Assembly: GCA_009823505.1 (NCBI GenBank)
Contig: VZQC01006609.1
Location: 525,372 to 589,371, forward strand
Direction of reading: 5' to 3'
Source of the DNA: Rhizomys pruinosus
Taxonomy: Eukaryota > Chordata > Mammalia > Rodentia > Spalacidae
Length of the DNA: 64,000 nucleotides
The notes beneath the pieces are model-generated. The model was given only the letters and a program-made list of their open reading frames with translations, did not search any database and was not told where the DNA came from. Below, piece after piece: positions 20,611 to 30,984 of this stretch. Within the stretch, counting starts at the first letter, position 1, and the number at the start of each line of letters is the position of its first letter. The translations under genes were made by a program, and so were the position numbers.

Positions 20611-20817
20611 ACGTTTGCGCTGGTTTCATTGAGTTACTCCATCCCCATGGCATCTGTGTGTGCACCCTACAGAGGGCCACCAGGAGAGGTGCCGAGGGGC
20701 ACGTCTGGCTGGGCACCCAGCTAGGCTGCTCCGCATCCCTGCAGCTGGATTATGGCTAGCTCCCTCAACTTCTCTTGGCTTTGGTTCGTTTTGACTATTT
20801 CTGCAAGGGCCAGAGGC

Positions 20818-21039
20818 TGACAAGGATGCTCAGTTGGTAAAGTGTATGCAGTACAACCATAAAGACCTAAGTTTAATTCCCAGAATTTTTGTAAAAGCGC
20901 AGTGTAGTGGCACACATTGCTGGGGGATTGCTGTCTGGCTAGCCTGGGCAAATCGGTGAAATCCAGGCAAACATGACTGTGGAAGACACCTGACATTGAC
21001 TTCTGGCCTTCACACACTTGAATACACATGTAACATGTG

Positions 21040-21079
<40 letters not shown>

Positions 21080-21093
21080 ACACATACACACAC
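20818..21093 (+). mobile_element. Composite rodent SINE (B3/B4-like) with (CA)n tail
   Basis: 'aaggatgctcagttggtaaa' head, 'gtgtagtggcacacattgct' middle, 'gacttctggccttcacacac' and a CA tail at 21042-21093 interrupted by TACA. Fifth member of the family. Confidence 0.6.
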
Positions 21094-22004
21094 GCAGAGT
21101 GAGGCTAGCCTTGTAACTCTGGGGACTTCAGCGGGTCCTTGGGGAGCAGAGTATGGCACCCTCTATAGATCTAACTCCTGCTGGCAGCTGGCAGGCTGGG
21201 TCCTCCCTCACCCTGGTGCCTACCCTGGGCCGCCGTCCGTCTGTCAGTTAATCTCCCTGCAGCCCCATGCTCATTACAAAATTCTGGCATTCATAGACAG
21301 TTTCTATCCATCCCCCAGCTTGCACCTGGGCGGGGGGGTCATGGTCACAGCTGAGAAGTAGGGAGCTCTGGGGCCTCCCCCTCACCAGGTGGGCCTTGCT
21401 TTGTCCCTCTTTGTGACAGTACAAAGAGGCCAGCGCAGAGGGATGGAGTCCATGGCTTAGCAGGTATCTGTCACCACTCTGGCAGCTAGCATGGTGGGGG
21501 AAGTGGTGGGAGGGACACTCGGCAGTCATTCACTCCTGGAGCTGGGGACAAGGCACTCTGATTAGGCCTCCCAGATAATTGTTGCACACCTGGGCTGGCG
21601 CCCTTCAGGGCTCCCCCATGTCGCAGCTCTGCTTTGTCTGCCTGGGGAGTCTCCAGCTTCAAAGCTCGAGATTGCAGCTGATAGACTGGGCTGGAGCCAG
21701 CCCTGGAACCTGAGAGTCTCAGGCAGTGAGGAGAGGCTTTTGGGTTGGAGGGCTCTAGTGCCGTGGAGCCGGGCCACCTTCCCACCACGAGGAGCCGTTC
21801 TGGATGACCAAAGCCATGTTTCTTATTTTCCCCGAGCCAGAGAGGGACTAGGGAGTGGTGAGAGGAAGGAGAATTGGGGGGGGGGGGTAGAGGGACAGAC
21901 AGACAGACACACAGACAGAGAGAAGACCTGAGGACAGGCAGGCTGGCTACCTCTCTATCAGAAGTCACTTGACACCCTTGTAGATGATTTCTAGTCTCCC
22001 TTCT
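21094..22004. other. Unique sequence without a recognised gene
   Basis: A 242-codon minus-strand frame (21486-22214) is the longest in the window, but its N-terminal part is translated B2 SINE and the rest has no recognisable domain. A (GACA)n patch sits near 21896-21920. Confidence 0.45.
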
Positions 22005-22022
22005 AAAGAGGGAGGTCTTCTG

Positions 22023-22254
22023 GGGCTGGAGAGATAGCCCACCGATGCTCTTGCAGAGGACCCGGGTTCGATCCCCAGCACCCACATGGCGGCTAAGAAC
22101 CGTCTGTAACTCCAGTTCCAGGAGAACTCCAGTTCCAGGGGAATCCGAGACCCTCTTCTGACCTCCGCGGCATTGCACGACACGGGTGCACAGACCTGCA
22201 TGCAGACAATACATTCATACACATACAAAAAAAAAAAAATAAATAAAAAAAAAA
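22023..22254 (+). mobile_element. B2 SINE (17-bp duplication variant) with TSD
   Basis: Sense B2, with a small deletion in the head region after 'gagatagcccaccg'. It carries the doubled 'agttccaggagaactccagt' segment matching the 11051-11318 copy. An 18-base perfect TSD, 'aaagagggaggtcttctg', at 22005-22022 and 22255-22272 points to a recent insertion. Confidence 0.95.
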
Positions 22255-22272
22255 AAAGAGGGAGGTCTTCTG

Positions 22273-22927
22273 ATAAGGAATGTGCTTGCTCCTCCACAGG
22301 GCCCTAAAGACAAATGGTCCAAAGCATGGGCCCTCAAGCAATAAGGAACGAGAGCAGACAGCTAAATACCCAGGCCCCCGACCTCCTGAGAGGGAATGGT
22401 CTTGAGATGTGGACTATTTTTCTAGAAAATTGCAAGCAAGATGGTCTCTAGTTAATCCTAGGAGGGGCCCTCTTGTCAGTCCACGTTGTCAGTCCACGTT
22501 GGTGGCCTCTCCTCCTCCCCTGACTCATCTCCCACCCTCCACAGACCTTCTGGGTCATCTCTCTAATGAGCTTTGTACCCAAGTTCTTGTCCTAGGACTA
22601 CTTGTGTGCCAGACAGTGGGGCGCAGCCTGGGTCTCTCTGGTACTCTCTGCATGGGGATAACGTTGGGGGGCGGGGAGGCAAGGACTGAGAGACAAGCTC
22701 TCACAGAGGCCCATCTTCCCCAGCAGAGGGTCTGGGCGAATTCTAGCCTATACCAGTATTAGCCTTGCAGTGGTGGGTAGAGGGAACACAAGCAGAGTCA
22801 TACATGTGTGGACATAAGTCAGAACAGACTTGAGACTTCACTATTAAGGATATGTGCAAGTAAGGATGACTGTGAATGCAGAGAGATGGGTGTGTCTGTA
22901 TCTATGTAAGGGTGAGAGGGCTGTCAT

Positions 22928-22928
<1 letters not shown>
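22273..22928. other. Unique sequence; small 13-bp tandem repeat
   Basis: No gene recognised. 'ttgtcagtccacg' is present twice in tandem at 22473-22498. A 117-codon plus frame (22409-22762) has no known domain. Confidence 0.4.

Positions 22929-22976
<48 letters not shown>
22929..22976. repeat. (GT)24 microsatellite
   Basis: Perfect 48-base GT run, the longest dinucleotide array here and likely polymorphic. Confidence 0.97.
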
Positions 22977-22978
<2 letters not shown>

Positions 22979-23588
22979 CCAGCCTCTGTCTTTGAGAATC
23001 TGACCAGCTGACCCTGGCCCACAGAGCCCAGGGCTGGCCAGTAACAGGACAGAGCTAGAGATGAATAATCGGTGTGGAGGCCACTCCAGTCCCCTGAGAC
23101 TAAGTTGACCTCAGGGACAGGAGTGTGGGTGTCACAGGGTACTCCATGCTGCAGAGTGGCTTCCTGCTTTTCGCCAAGGAAGGTTCAATGTGAGGCAGCT
23201 GAGTGCTGGTGCATTTAACATCAGATTGACTGAGGACAGCGTCTCTCATGTCCCCAGACCTAGGAGCTGTGGAGCCAAGGTGGTTGCTAGGAGAAGCAGC
23301 CGCCCTCCAGCTCGCTTCCTGTGTCACTTGAACTGCTCAGAAAGTCCTGCTTTCTCTCTAACAATGCAGCAATGAGCTTAGCTGTGTGCTGGAAGTGGAG
23401 GAGGGCGGGGACTCTGTGCTTAGCAGAAGGATGAGCAAGTGGCTAGCTTTCTGCCTGGGGAGCAAGTCATTTCCAGGGTCCAGGTTTAGAGGCAATCCCA
23501 GCCTGCTTGGGGTTGAGTCCTCTTTCCCAAGAAGCAACTTCCCAGTCTTGCAAAGACCTGTGGAGGTTACCCAGCTCCACCCGTCATG
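22977..23588. other. Unique sequence without a recognised gene
   Basis: No repeat family recognised; short frames on both strands overlap one another. Confidence 0.4.
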
Positions 23589-23680
23589 TCTCATGGGGAA
23601 GGCAAAGCTCAGAGAGGAAAAGCTGCTTCTCCAGGGTCCCACAGGAAGGCGAATGGTCTGGATTTGAGTTAGGGCCCGCA
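23589..23680 (-). mobile_element. Possible MIR fragment, antisense
   Basis: 'caaagctcagagaggaaaag', 'ccagggtcccacaggaaggc' and 'tggatttgagttagggcc' fit the antisense MIR core. Weak call. Confidence 0.35.
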
Positions 23681-23887
23681 GGCCCTGTTTACGTGTACTC
23701 CCTATTCTATGAGCTCACTTCTCCAGGCCACTGGGCCCATCCCTGCCATTCTCCTGGACCAGGTGCTCCATGGAGGGGGTCTCCCTGCTGAGGACAGGCC
23801 CCAGGGCTGGAGACAGCCTGGCTGAGGTTCCATCCCTTCCCAGGTTAGCAGCAGATGTTAAGCCTGCTTCTCAAATAGTCCTAAGTA

Positions 23888-23890
<3 letters not shown>

Positions 23891-23930
<40 letters not shown>
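23891..23930. repeat. (TG)20 microsatellite
   Basis: Perfect 40-base run. Confidence 0.97.
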
Positions 23931-23931
<1 letters not shown>

Positions 23932-24799
23932 CTCCCACCCTACTGACAGCCCTGTAAGAGTCCCAGAGTGTCCTCTTCCAGTCCATACTTCAGCTCCACC
24001 CACAACCACTGAATGTTGCTTTATTAGAAAACAGGGTCTCTGCAACTGGTATTGAATCAAGATGAGGACATGTTAGATTAGGGTGGGTCCCATCCTGCGA
24101 TAGATATCCTGGTAAGAAGAGGTATTTGGACTTTGGGGACACATGGGGACACGGGAGGCAGAGATCAGAGTGATGTGTCTGTGAGGCAGGGACCAAGTGA
24201 GAGGCTTGGTAGCAGTCTCTAGTCACCAGAGAACACAAGGCCAGATCCTCCCTCAGAGCCCTGGAAGGAGGCAGGTCCTACTGATGCCTAGATTTCAGAT
24301 GGCGGGCCTCTCAAACTTTAGGAGGTGCCAGGACTCGGCAGTAACTTGAATAGTGGCCCTAGGAGATGAATGTGGTCCTATCTGCCCACTGGGGTCACCT
24401 GGATCCCTCTTCCCACCACACCAGCCCTCCCCACAGAACTTGACTCCAAGCCCCACTTCCACCCAGCCTCACTCTCTCCTCCTCCCGCCTTGGAACTGGA
24501 AACTCCTCCAGATAGCTCTGCTTATCCCCTGCCAGTCCCAGGCTAGCTCTTCTGACCTTGTCCCTGCTGGTCTGACCAAATCAAGTGGATACTCCGAGTC
24601 CCCACATCTTCTCCAGCAGGCACCCTGCTCCATGAACTTACCTGACCCCAGTACTCTGGGTAGCATGTTCAATTTGTCACATACAGCACTGTCCCTGTCA
24701 GCTTATTTGGGAATTTGTCATTTGACTCACCTCCTATGGGGTAGAGGTCATCTTGTACCTGTCAGGAGAACTCGCCAAAGAATGGCTTGATCCAATCTC
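23931..24799. other. Unique sequence without a recognised gene
   Basis: A 145-codon plus frame (24353-24790) is rich in Pro, Ser and Leu, as expected of a random frame in C-rich DNA. No domain seen. Confidence 0.4.
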
Positions 24800-24905
24800 A
24801 CTCCTTAGAGGTGAGGATACTGCAGCAGACAGCAGAAGACTTGCCCAGAGCCACGTAGCCAACAGCACTAAGCCAGGGTCTTCTGACTGTTAAAATGCTG
24901 TTAGA
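24800..24905 (-). mobile_element. MIR fragment, antisense
   Basis: 'gaagacttgcccagagccac', 'gtagccaacagcactaagcc' and 'agggtcttctgactgttaaa' follow the antisense MIR order (acttgcccaaggtcacacag, then gaacccag, then tctgact). Confidence 0.5.
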
Positions 24906-25187
24906 GTGGTCCTTGGCTGTCCAGGAGGAAGGAGTCATTTCCTGGGCATCTCAGGAACTTCCAGACCTCATGGCTCCCAGAGGGTGGGCTTGGTGGAGTC
25001 CTGAGGAATACCCAGGGGCCATGGCATGTTGGTTAGCTTGATGGGGTACCACACCCAGACAGGAGCAGAAGTCCCCCTCTGGGGCTGATTGGCTTGGGGT
25101 TGCCCATGGAGACCAGCCTGTAGAGCCTCAGGACTGTCTCAGTCTCCCCATATCACCCAAAGAAGGTCTGTTTAAGAATATTAAAGA
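24906..25187. other. Unique sequence
   Basis: Nothing recognised apart from a weak LTR-like phrase, 'gttggttagcttgatggggt', near 25029. Confidence 0.35.
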
Positions 25188-25303
25188 AGCCGGGCATGCT
25201 GGCCGGCAGAGGCAGGTAGATCTCTGTGAGTTTAAGACCAGCCTGGTCTACAGAGCGAGTTCCAGGCCAGCTGGGGCTACAGGGAGACCCTGTCTCAAAA
25301 ACA
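25188..25303 (+). mobile_element. B1 SINE with internal deletion
   Basis: 'agccgggcatgctgg' joins directly to 'ccggcagaggcaggtaga', lacking the 'cacgcctttaatcc' segment. It ends 'agggagaccctgtctcaaaa' and its tail runs into the purine array. Confidence 0.9.
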
Positions 25304-25306
25304 CCA

Positions 25307-25345
<39 letters not shown>

Positions 25346-25431
25346 GAAGGAAGGAAGGAAGGAAGGAAGGAAGGAAGGAAGGAAGGAAGGAAGGAAGGAA
25401 GGAAGGAAGGAAAGAAAGAAAAGAAAGAAGA
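25304..25431 (+). repeat. (GAAA)n(GGAA)17(GAAA)n purine array on a B1 tail
   Basis: Nearly pure purine tract directly continuing the B1 A-tail: about 9 GAAA, 17 GGAA, then GAAA-type units. A typical tail-born tetranucleotide array. Confidence 0.95.
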
Positions 25432-26110
25432 GCCAAACAGGCCCATGTTGTAGGTCTCACATATATCAGCTAGGATACCTCAGCTTCCCTGAGCTCAGCG
25501 TTCCCAGATTGAAACTGAGGGGCCCAGGAAGTCACAAACAGCCCAAGGCTCCATCGCTGGCCTCTCTCTCTCCTCATTCATGCCGGGTCATGAAGGTTCC
25601 TTGCTCCCATCTTACCTTGGGGCCCTCCCTGCTCCCCTGGAGACCACGGATGGTCTGGGGGGTCCCCCCTAGGCCTGTGGTAAGCTTCATTTCTGTTTCA
25701 CTATGAATCTGTGAGGAGAGACCACTCATTCTGCAGGGAGGGAAACTGAGGCCCAAAGGATGGGAAGGAGCCAAGTGGCCAGGCAGGGTGGACATGACTA
25801 TGGCTAAGAAGCACTATCTTCCTGCTACCTGCCAAGTTTTTCTCTGGTGACATCAGAGTCCTGGGGGCATGAGCAGACTCTCTACTGCAAAGCTGAGTCA
25901 GCACACAGTACCATCGGAGCAGAGACCCTGAGAACAGAGAGCAGAGTCCTATGGAATGACCACCTGTCCTACACACTACTGGACCAGGTGACCCCGATGG
26001 GGGTCCTGAGCATCAAGTTCCCAGGTACTTCACCCCTTACAGGCATCCATAAATCTCATCTGCCCCCTATATGGGGAGGGTGAGGTGTCCAGGGAGAGGA
26101 AGGGCCCATC
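25432..26110. other. Unique sequence without a recognised gene
   Basis: Overlapping short frames only. 'gagggaaactgaggcccaaa' near 25738 may be a tiny antisense MIR remnant. Confidence 0.35.
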
Positions 26111-26330
26111 CTACTGTCCACCTAGATGGTTTTGCCAGGCCAGGCAATCTTGCTGATTTCACCTCCCTGGAGATATTAAATATTGATAAAGCAATAAATC
26201 GCCCTGCACCTTTCATGGCTCACATCGTGGTGTCACTGAGGGAAGGCAAGCAGCTCTGGAAAGCCCCACTGCGACTGAAGGATATCCATTCTCCTGGCTC
26301 TGTGGAAATCACAGCCTTGCAGTAGAGGAG
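26111..26330. promoter_or_regulatory. Candidate conserved non-coding block
   Basis: AT-rich core 'gagatattaaatattgataa' and 'agcaataaatcgccctgcac' inside moderate-GC unique DNA. An 84-codon plus-strand frame (26071-26325) covers it but has no recognisable domain. Either a regulatory element or, less likely, a short exon. Confidence 0.3.
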
Positions 26331-26514
26331 CTCAGAGCGAGCATCTGGTCCATCCCTCTGTTCTCTGCCTGAGCCTGCGATGAACGTTCTCCATGGAAGG
26401 TTAGCTTGTTACCATGAGCCCTTTTTCTCAGGAAATTCTTCTCTGAGTCTAACTATGATCCATACTAAGAAAGAATCTGATAGGCAAGGTCCATATCTGT
26501 CCCACCTGTTACTT

Positions 26515-26595
26515 TAAGACAGAATTTTGTCATATAGCCCAGGCTGGCCTGAAATGTGCTGGGATTGCAGATGTGCTACCATGCCTGGCAAGGGG
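26515..26595 (-). mobile_element. B1-type SINE fragment, antisense
   Basis: 'aagacagaattttgtcatat', 'agcccaggctggcctgaaat', then 'gtgctgggattgcagatgtg'. The central part is deleted. Confidence 0.6.
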
Positions 26596-26624
26596 CAACC
26601 TCTGTATCTTGGCAGGCAGACCAG

Positions 26625-26730
26625 GTGTTGGCTAGCCATGTGCTGTGTGATCTTGGGCAAATGATGAAGTCGCTGTGCCTCAGTGTCCTGGTCTATAACA
26701 TAGGAGAGCCATCTATGTTCCAAACCCTCC
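26625..26730 (+). mobile_element. MIR fragment
   Basis: 'gctgtgtgatcttgggcaaa', 'cgctgtgcctcagtgtcctg' and 'gtctataacataggagag' match the MIR core order in sense orientation. Confidence 0.6.
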
Positions 26731-26819
26731 CAGTGTGAAGAGAGGGACCTGGGCCAGTGGCTCTGTAGAGTAAACGTCTAGCTCTCGACAGTAAACACCC
26801 AGCTCAGAGGAGTCATACC

Positions 26820-27200
26820 TGCGGAAGGGCTTTGCAGACATAAATTGCTTTGTAAATGGCATGGTGTAAATGGTAGGGGTTAATTAGACCACCAGGAATT
26901 AGTCAAGCTTGCTTAGGAGGGGAAGGCTCCCAAATTGCTCTTTCCCAGGGCAGAATTTTGTTTAGGGTTCTTGGGGGTGGCAGGCTAGTTTTCCAGTTCG
27001 GATTGCCTGTGTTCCTCCCTCTGCTTCCCTCCTCCCCTTCCCTGCTCTTCCCCAGGGCTTCCAGTCTTGCTCAGGCTCTGATTAAAAAGGCCCAGGAGTG
27101 GGGACCTCATCGCTTACACGGAATCAATAGGCCCTTTCTTTATATTTTTCAATTAAAAGAGCCAACAGAGGGAAGAGAAAAACTCAAGTACCCTGTCAGT
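26820..27200. promoter_or_regulatory. Candidate conserved non-coding blocks
   Basis: Two AT-rich cores, 'acataaattgctttgtaaat' with 'ggggttaattagaccaccag' (26839-26905), and 'cacggaatcaataggccctt' with 'tatatttttcaattaaaaga' (27117-27162). GAATCAATAGGCC is shared exactly with 12928-12940; ATCAAT resembles a ONECUT/CUX site. Function inferred only. Confidence 0.35.
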
Positions 27201-27989
27201 CAATAGCTACAGAGCAGAGACCGGGGGCAGGTGCCTGTCGATTGTTCTGCTCACCTGGCCTGCTCTCTGTCATCTAGATGGGGTGCCCTCCCTGGAGACC
27301 CCTGGATTTGCACCATGGCCTCCCCAGACTTTATGTGCCAGGATACTGGAGGAAGAGGTGCCCTCAGTGATGGGATGTGCACATAGGCCCCCCCCACATG
27401 CTCACACTGGGCATAGAGTAGCACGGATGTGTGGGGGACCCCATGGGGCTGTTTAGGGGGACGTGCTCAGCCACTGTGCATATGAGAGTGAGCAAACACA
27501 AGACAGAATGGGTTCAGGAAGCAGCACTCAGGACGAGGGTAGAAGTGAGGAGGTACTAGTAGTAGAGCTGGCTTGTCAGAGGTCTGCCCTTTCCTCTCAA
27601 AGACTTCCTGTTCCCTGAGATGGCCAGGCTGAGGAGGGCTGTGACACGGAAAGGGAGTCCCTTCCCATGGTTTCCACTGCCTGGAGGCTGATGGGCTTGG
27701 AAACAAAGGGGCGGGAGCAGGACAGGGGAGATGCCTACAGGCCTCTCTAACCCTTGACATGGGGACGAGACCTTGTCATCTACAAAGTTCATGGTGGAGA
27801 ACTGATCAACAGCTATTAAAAAGACCCACAAACATCCTGTAGTTGTATGCATATGTACACGTACCTGTACAATACACACACACACACTTCAGTCCCTTAG
27901 TACCCTGTTCTCTCCATGTCCACTATCCACTTGGGCTTGAGACCCTCCCCTTCCTCCTCCAAGCCTAACCTATTTCTTTTCATTTATAA
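27201..27989. other. Unique sequence without a recognised gene
   Basis: Minus-strand frames of 97 and 109 codons overlap in different phases. No domain recognised. Confidence 0.4.
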
Positions 27990-27998
27990 TTGTCTGTA

Positions 27999-28041
<43 letters not shown>

Positions 28042-28195
28042 ACAAGCATATGTGTGTTTGTGTATGTGTGGAAGCCGGAGGAGGCTGACAGCTGGAGTCT
28101 TGCTTTATCACTCTGTCTTACATAGTTAGGCAGGGTTCTCAGTCGAACCCAGAGCTCACCAATGCCACTAGTTTGGCCAGCCAGCTTGCTCTGGG
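27990..28195 (-). mobile_element. Composite rodent SINE fragment, antisense, with (TG)n tail
   Basis: (TG)n at 28001-28039 followed by 'gtatgtgtggaagccggagg', 'gacagctggagtcttgcttt', 'gaacccagagctcaccaatg' and 'ggccagccagcttgctctgg'. Its tRNA-like end is missing. Confidence 0.55.
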
Positions 28196-28394
28196 AATCC
28201 GAGCAGTCTGGGATGGATGGCAGGATGGCTGCTGCAGAGCATTCCAAGCTAGGGCTCGGTGCTCTGATGGTGCAGGACTGCAGGTCCAAGTGCTGTCCTG
28301 AGCATGTGAGAGCATGGGTAATTATGTGGTTATGTCGGTGTGCAAATATAAGTGCCCAGGCCTGTGAGCCACGTGTGAACAAAAGTGATGGTAT

Positions 28395-28505
28395 GAATGT
28401 GAGAAAGTGTGTGTGCTCTTGTACTTGTGTGTCTGAGTGTGTGTGTTACTGTGTGCCTGTGAGTGTGCATCTGAGTGTGTCCTTGAATGAATGAGTGTGC
28501 ACAAG
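28395..28505. repeat. Degenerate GT-rich tract
   Basis: Imperfect GTGTGT/GAGTGT words over about 110 bases. It creates His/Thr-rich antisense frames at 28322-28570 that are artefacts. Confidence 0.8.
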
Positions 28506-29884
28506 CATGTGGGGTTAGGGTGTGCACACAAGGCAGCACCACGCATATTCCAGCTGTCATCACACACCACTGAGTCCTCCCAAGATGGACAAGTGCAGGT
28601 TGTGCTTAGAGGTTACCCAGCAGCCGAAGTGGGGAAGGGCTTCATCACAGAGAGGGTGTTCCTCTGGGGTGCACAGGAGGGAGACTACAGCATGGTCTTC
28701 CCCACCCCACCCCACCCTCAGCTTTCCACACCAGGCTATGGGTAGAGGGAGACATGAATGGTCACGCCCCAGAGTGGGCTTCCAGTGGTGGTACTCAGGC
28801 TGTCACTTCGCCTGCATGCTCTCGTGTTTTCTCACAGGGGTCTGGGGGAAGGGGTGGCTGTTCCCATTATGCAGGTGAGAAAACTGAGGCTTAGTGGCCT
28901 CCGGCCTGCTCTGAACAGGTGAGTGCTGAAAAGCGTCTGCTGGGATCTGAAGAATGTGGTGGAAGCCTCGCACCTTGGACTTGTCTCTGTATGAATGAGG
29001 CACAGGGCTGAGGACCGGCAGCGGGTGCCTGCTTACTGTGCGCATGCCTGAACCAGCCTGGCTCCTTCCTGGAAGAGGAGGGGGCATAGGGGTCTCAGAA
29101 GGGATTTGATCTGGATCACGAGGCCAGGTTCACAGCAGGTTAGGAGATCTCTACCTGGCCCTCACAGAACCCTGGCTGAGCTGAGTCCAGGGTTTTGCCC
29201 TCTACTGGACAGGGAACGAGGCCCTGTCCATGGTGCTGTCCAGGAATAGGACTAAGTAGCCCTTAGGCAGCACTGTCTCTCCACTGTGCTCCTGAGAACT
29301 GCACAGAGCCTGAGCCCTAAGCTCCCTTCTCCCAGGCCACTGGGGAGTTGGACGCCCCAAATTAAACCATATGAGGGACAGTGGCAACTGGAGAGGCTAA
29401 TTGTCTGAGCCTGGTGTGGTCTGATAAGCTCAGCCCACGTCCCAGGGAAGGTGGGTATGAGCAAATGGATGGCAAGGCTGATTACAGGAGCCCCCACCCC
29501 CACCCCACCTTGTTCGGCACTCATCTCCAGAAGCCTGAGGCTGCCACCTCCATGGAAACTGAGTCAGGTCTCCCTTCACTGATCTTAAGGTGGCCGCCCC
29601 TTGGCAGCCTTGCATGGGAACCACTTGTCTCAAGCTGGTATAAAGCCCTTGACCTTGAAGGCCCCTTGGTTGATGTGGCTTCACCACTCAGGACTGTCCC
29701 CACAGGACCCTTCCCTTCCTGGCATTTGGGAGACTGGGGCCTCTGCGCAGGACTGTAAAATCCATGGGAATAGATCAAACACCATTTTATCAACAAGTGG
29801 GGCTTAAATAATTCAGTGCGTACAAAAGATGAGTTTGAATAGAGACTTTACACCCTCACAGAAGGTGGCTGAAGGGCTGGGCAC
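28506..29884. other. Unique sequence without a recognised gene
   Basis: Several 90-125 codon frames overlap on both strands without domains. 'gtgagaaaactgaggcttag' near 28876 may be an antisense MIR remnant. Confidence 0.4.
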
Positions 29885-30045
29885 ACATATAGCTCAGTTG
29901 GCAGAGTGCTTGATGTGGTGTCACATGCCTATAATCCCAGCACTTGGGAGGCAGAGGAAGGAGGATCAGGAATCATCCTCAGCTACACAGTGAATTCAAG
30001 GCTGGCCTGGGCTACATGAGTGCCTGCCTCCAAAACAAACAAAAC
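29885..30045 (+). mobile_element. B4 SINE (ID-B1 type)
   Basis: tRNA/ID-like head 'tagctcagttggcagagtgc' joins a B1-like part 'cctataatcccagcacttgg' and ends 'ctgcctccaaaacaaac'. This ID plus B1 architecture defines B4. Confidence 0.75.
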
Positions 30046-30047
30046 AG

Positions 30048-30220
30048 AGTTGGAGATGTAGCTCAGCTTGTGAGGTTGTATGTACCTCCCCAGCATGCAG
30101 GAAGCCCTGGGTCTCATCCCCAGCACCTGCCAGTAAGCCCAGCCCCAGGGAGGTGGAGGCAGGAAGGACAGAAGTTCATGGTCATCCCGGCTACCTAGTG
30201 AGTTCAAAGCCAGTCTAGGC
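30048..30220 (+). mobile_element. Second B4 SINE
   Basis: 'gagatgtagctcagcttgtg', 'ctgggtctcatccccagcac' and 'ggtggaggcaggaaggacag'. Its tail passes straight into the purine array. Confidence 0.75.
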
Positions 30221-30336
30221 GAGAAAGAAAGAAAGAAAGAAAGAAAGAAAGGAAGGAAGGAAGGAAGGAAGGAAGGAAGGAAGGAAGGAAGGAAGGAAGA
30301 AAGGAAGGAAGGAAGGAAGGAAGGAAGAAAAAGAAA

Positions 30337-30404
<68 letters not shown>

Positions 30405-30408
30405 AAAG
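30221..30408 (+). repeat. 188-bp pure purine mirror repeat (GAAA)n(GGAA)n(GAAA)n
   Basis: No pyrimidine in 188 bases. GAAA units flank a GGAA centre on both sides, giving approximate mirror symmetry, the arrangement able to form intramolecular triplex (H-DNA). Derived from the B4 tail. Confidence 0.95.
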
Positions 30409-30984
30409 TGTGGCAGTAATTCCTTAGACCCATCAGCCAATGCACAATCCCTGGGTGTGGGAAATAAAGTCGACTTCCTCCAAATGAAAATCTTCTGCTC
30501 TGTTGTGAGTAATAATGATTCTTACTTCATAATAAAAGTACTAGACACTCGCCTTAGCTGAAGAAAAGCAAAGTCAGTCATGGGCCCAGAAAAAAAGGCA
30601 AAAATGCCTGGTGTGCTGATCTGACTCAAAATAGCGGTTTTTATAGTTCCAATTGCATTTCTCCACCCCCTGAATTCCTTGTTGTCTGCACTCTGAAGGG
30701 AAGTACATTCTTCCTGGTGTTTCATATGGCCCCCTCCCCAGATTACCCATCCTGCTGGTTCAGGACAAAGCCTCCTTTCAGGATACTCTGCTTAGTCATG
30801 TAGCAGAATGTGTGTAACTTCTCAAGCCTAGGGTGAACTGAAAGCACCTAGACAGGGGAGGTGCTGGCTGGCAGCTGGGGGACAGGGGTAGAGTGCTCAG
30901 CTCTGATGAGCTCTAAATGAACTTCATATTGAAAGTGGATCATTTTTTAAAAACAAAAAAAAAAATAGGAAAGGAAAAAAAAAA
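30409..30984. other. Unrecognised AT-rich sequence
   Basis: No gene. A-rich run near 30940-30990 could be part of the following L1 or a SINE tail. Confidence 0.35.

Noticed and set aside
21486..22214. Longest frame, 242 codons, minus strand
   Set aside because: Its first third is translated B2 SINE (the same peptide phrase appears in frames at 11114, 11345 and 61374), and the rest has no domain.
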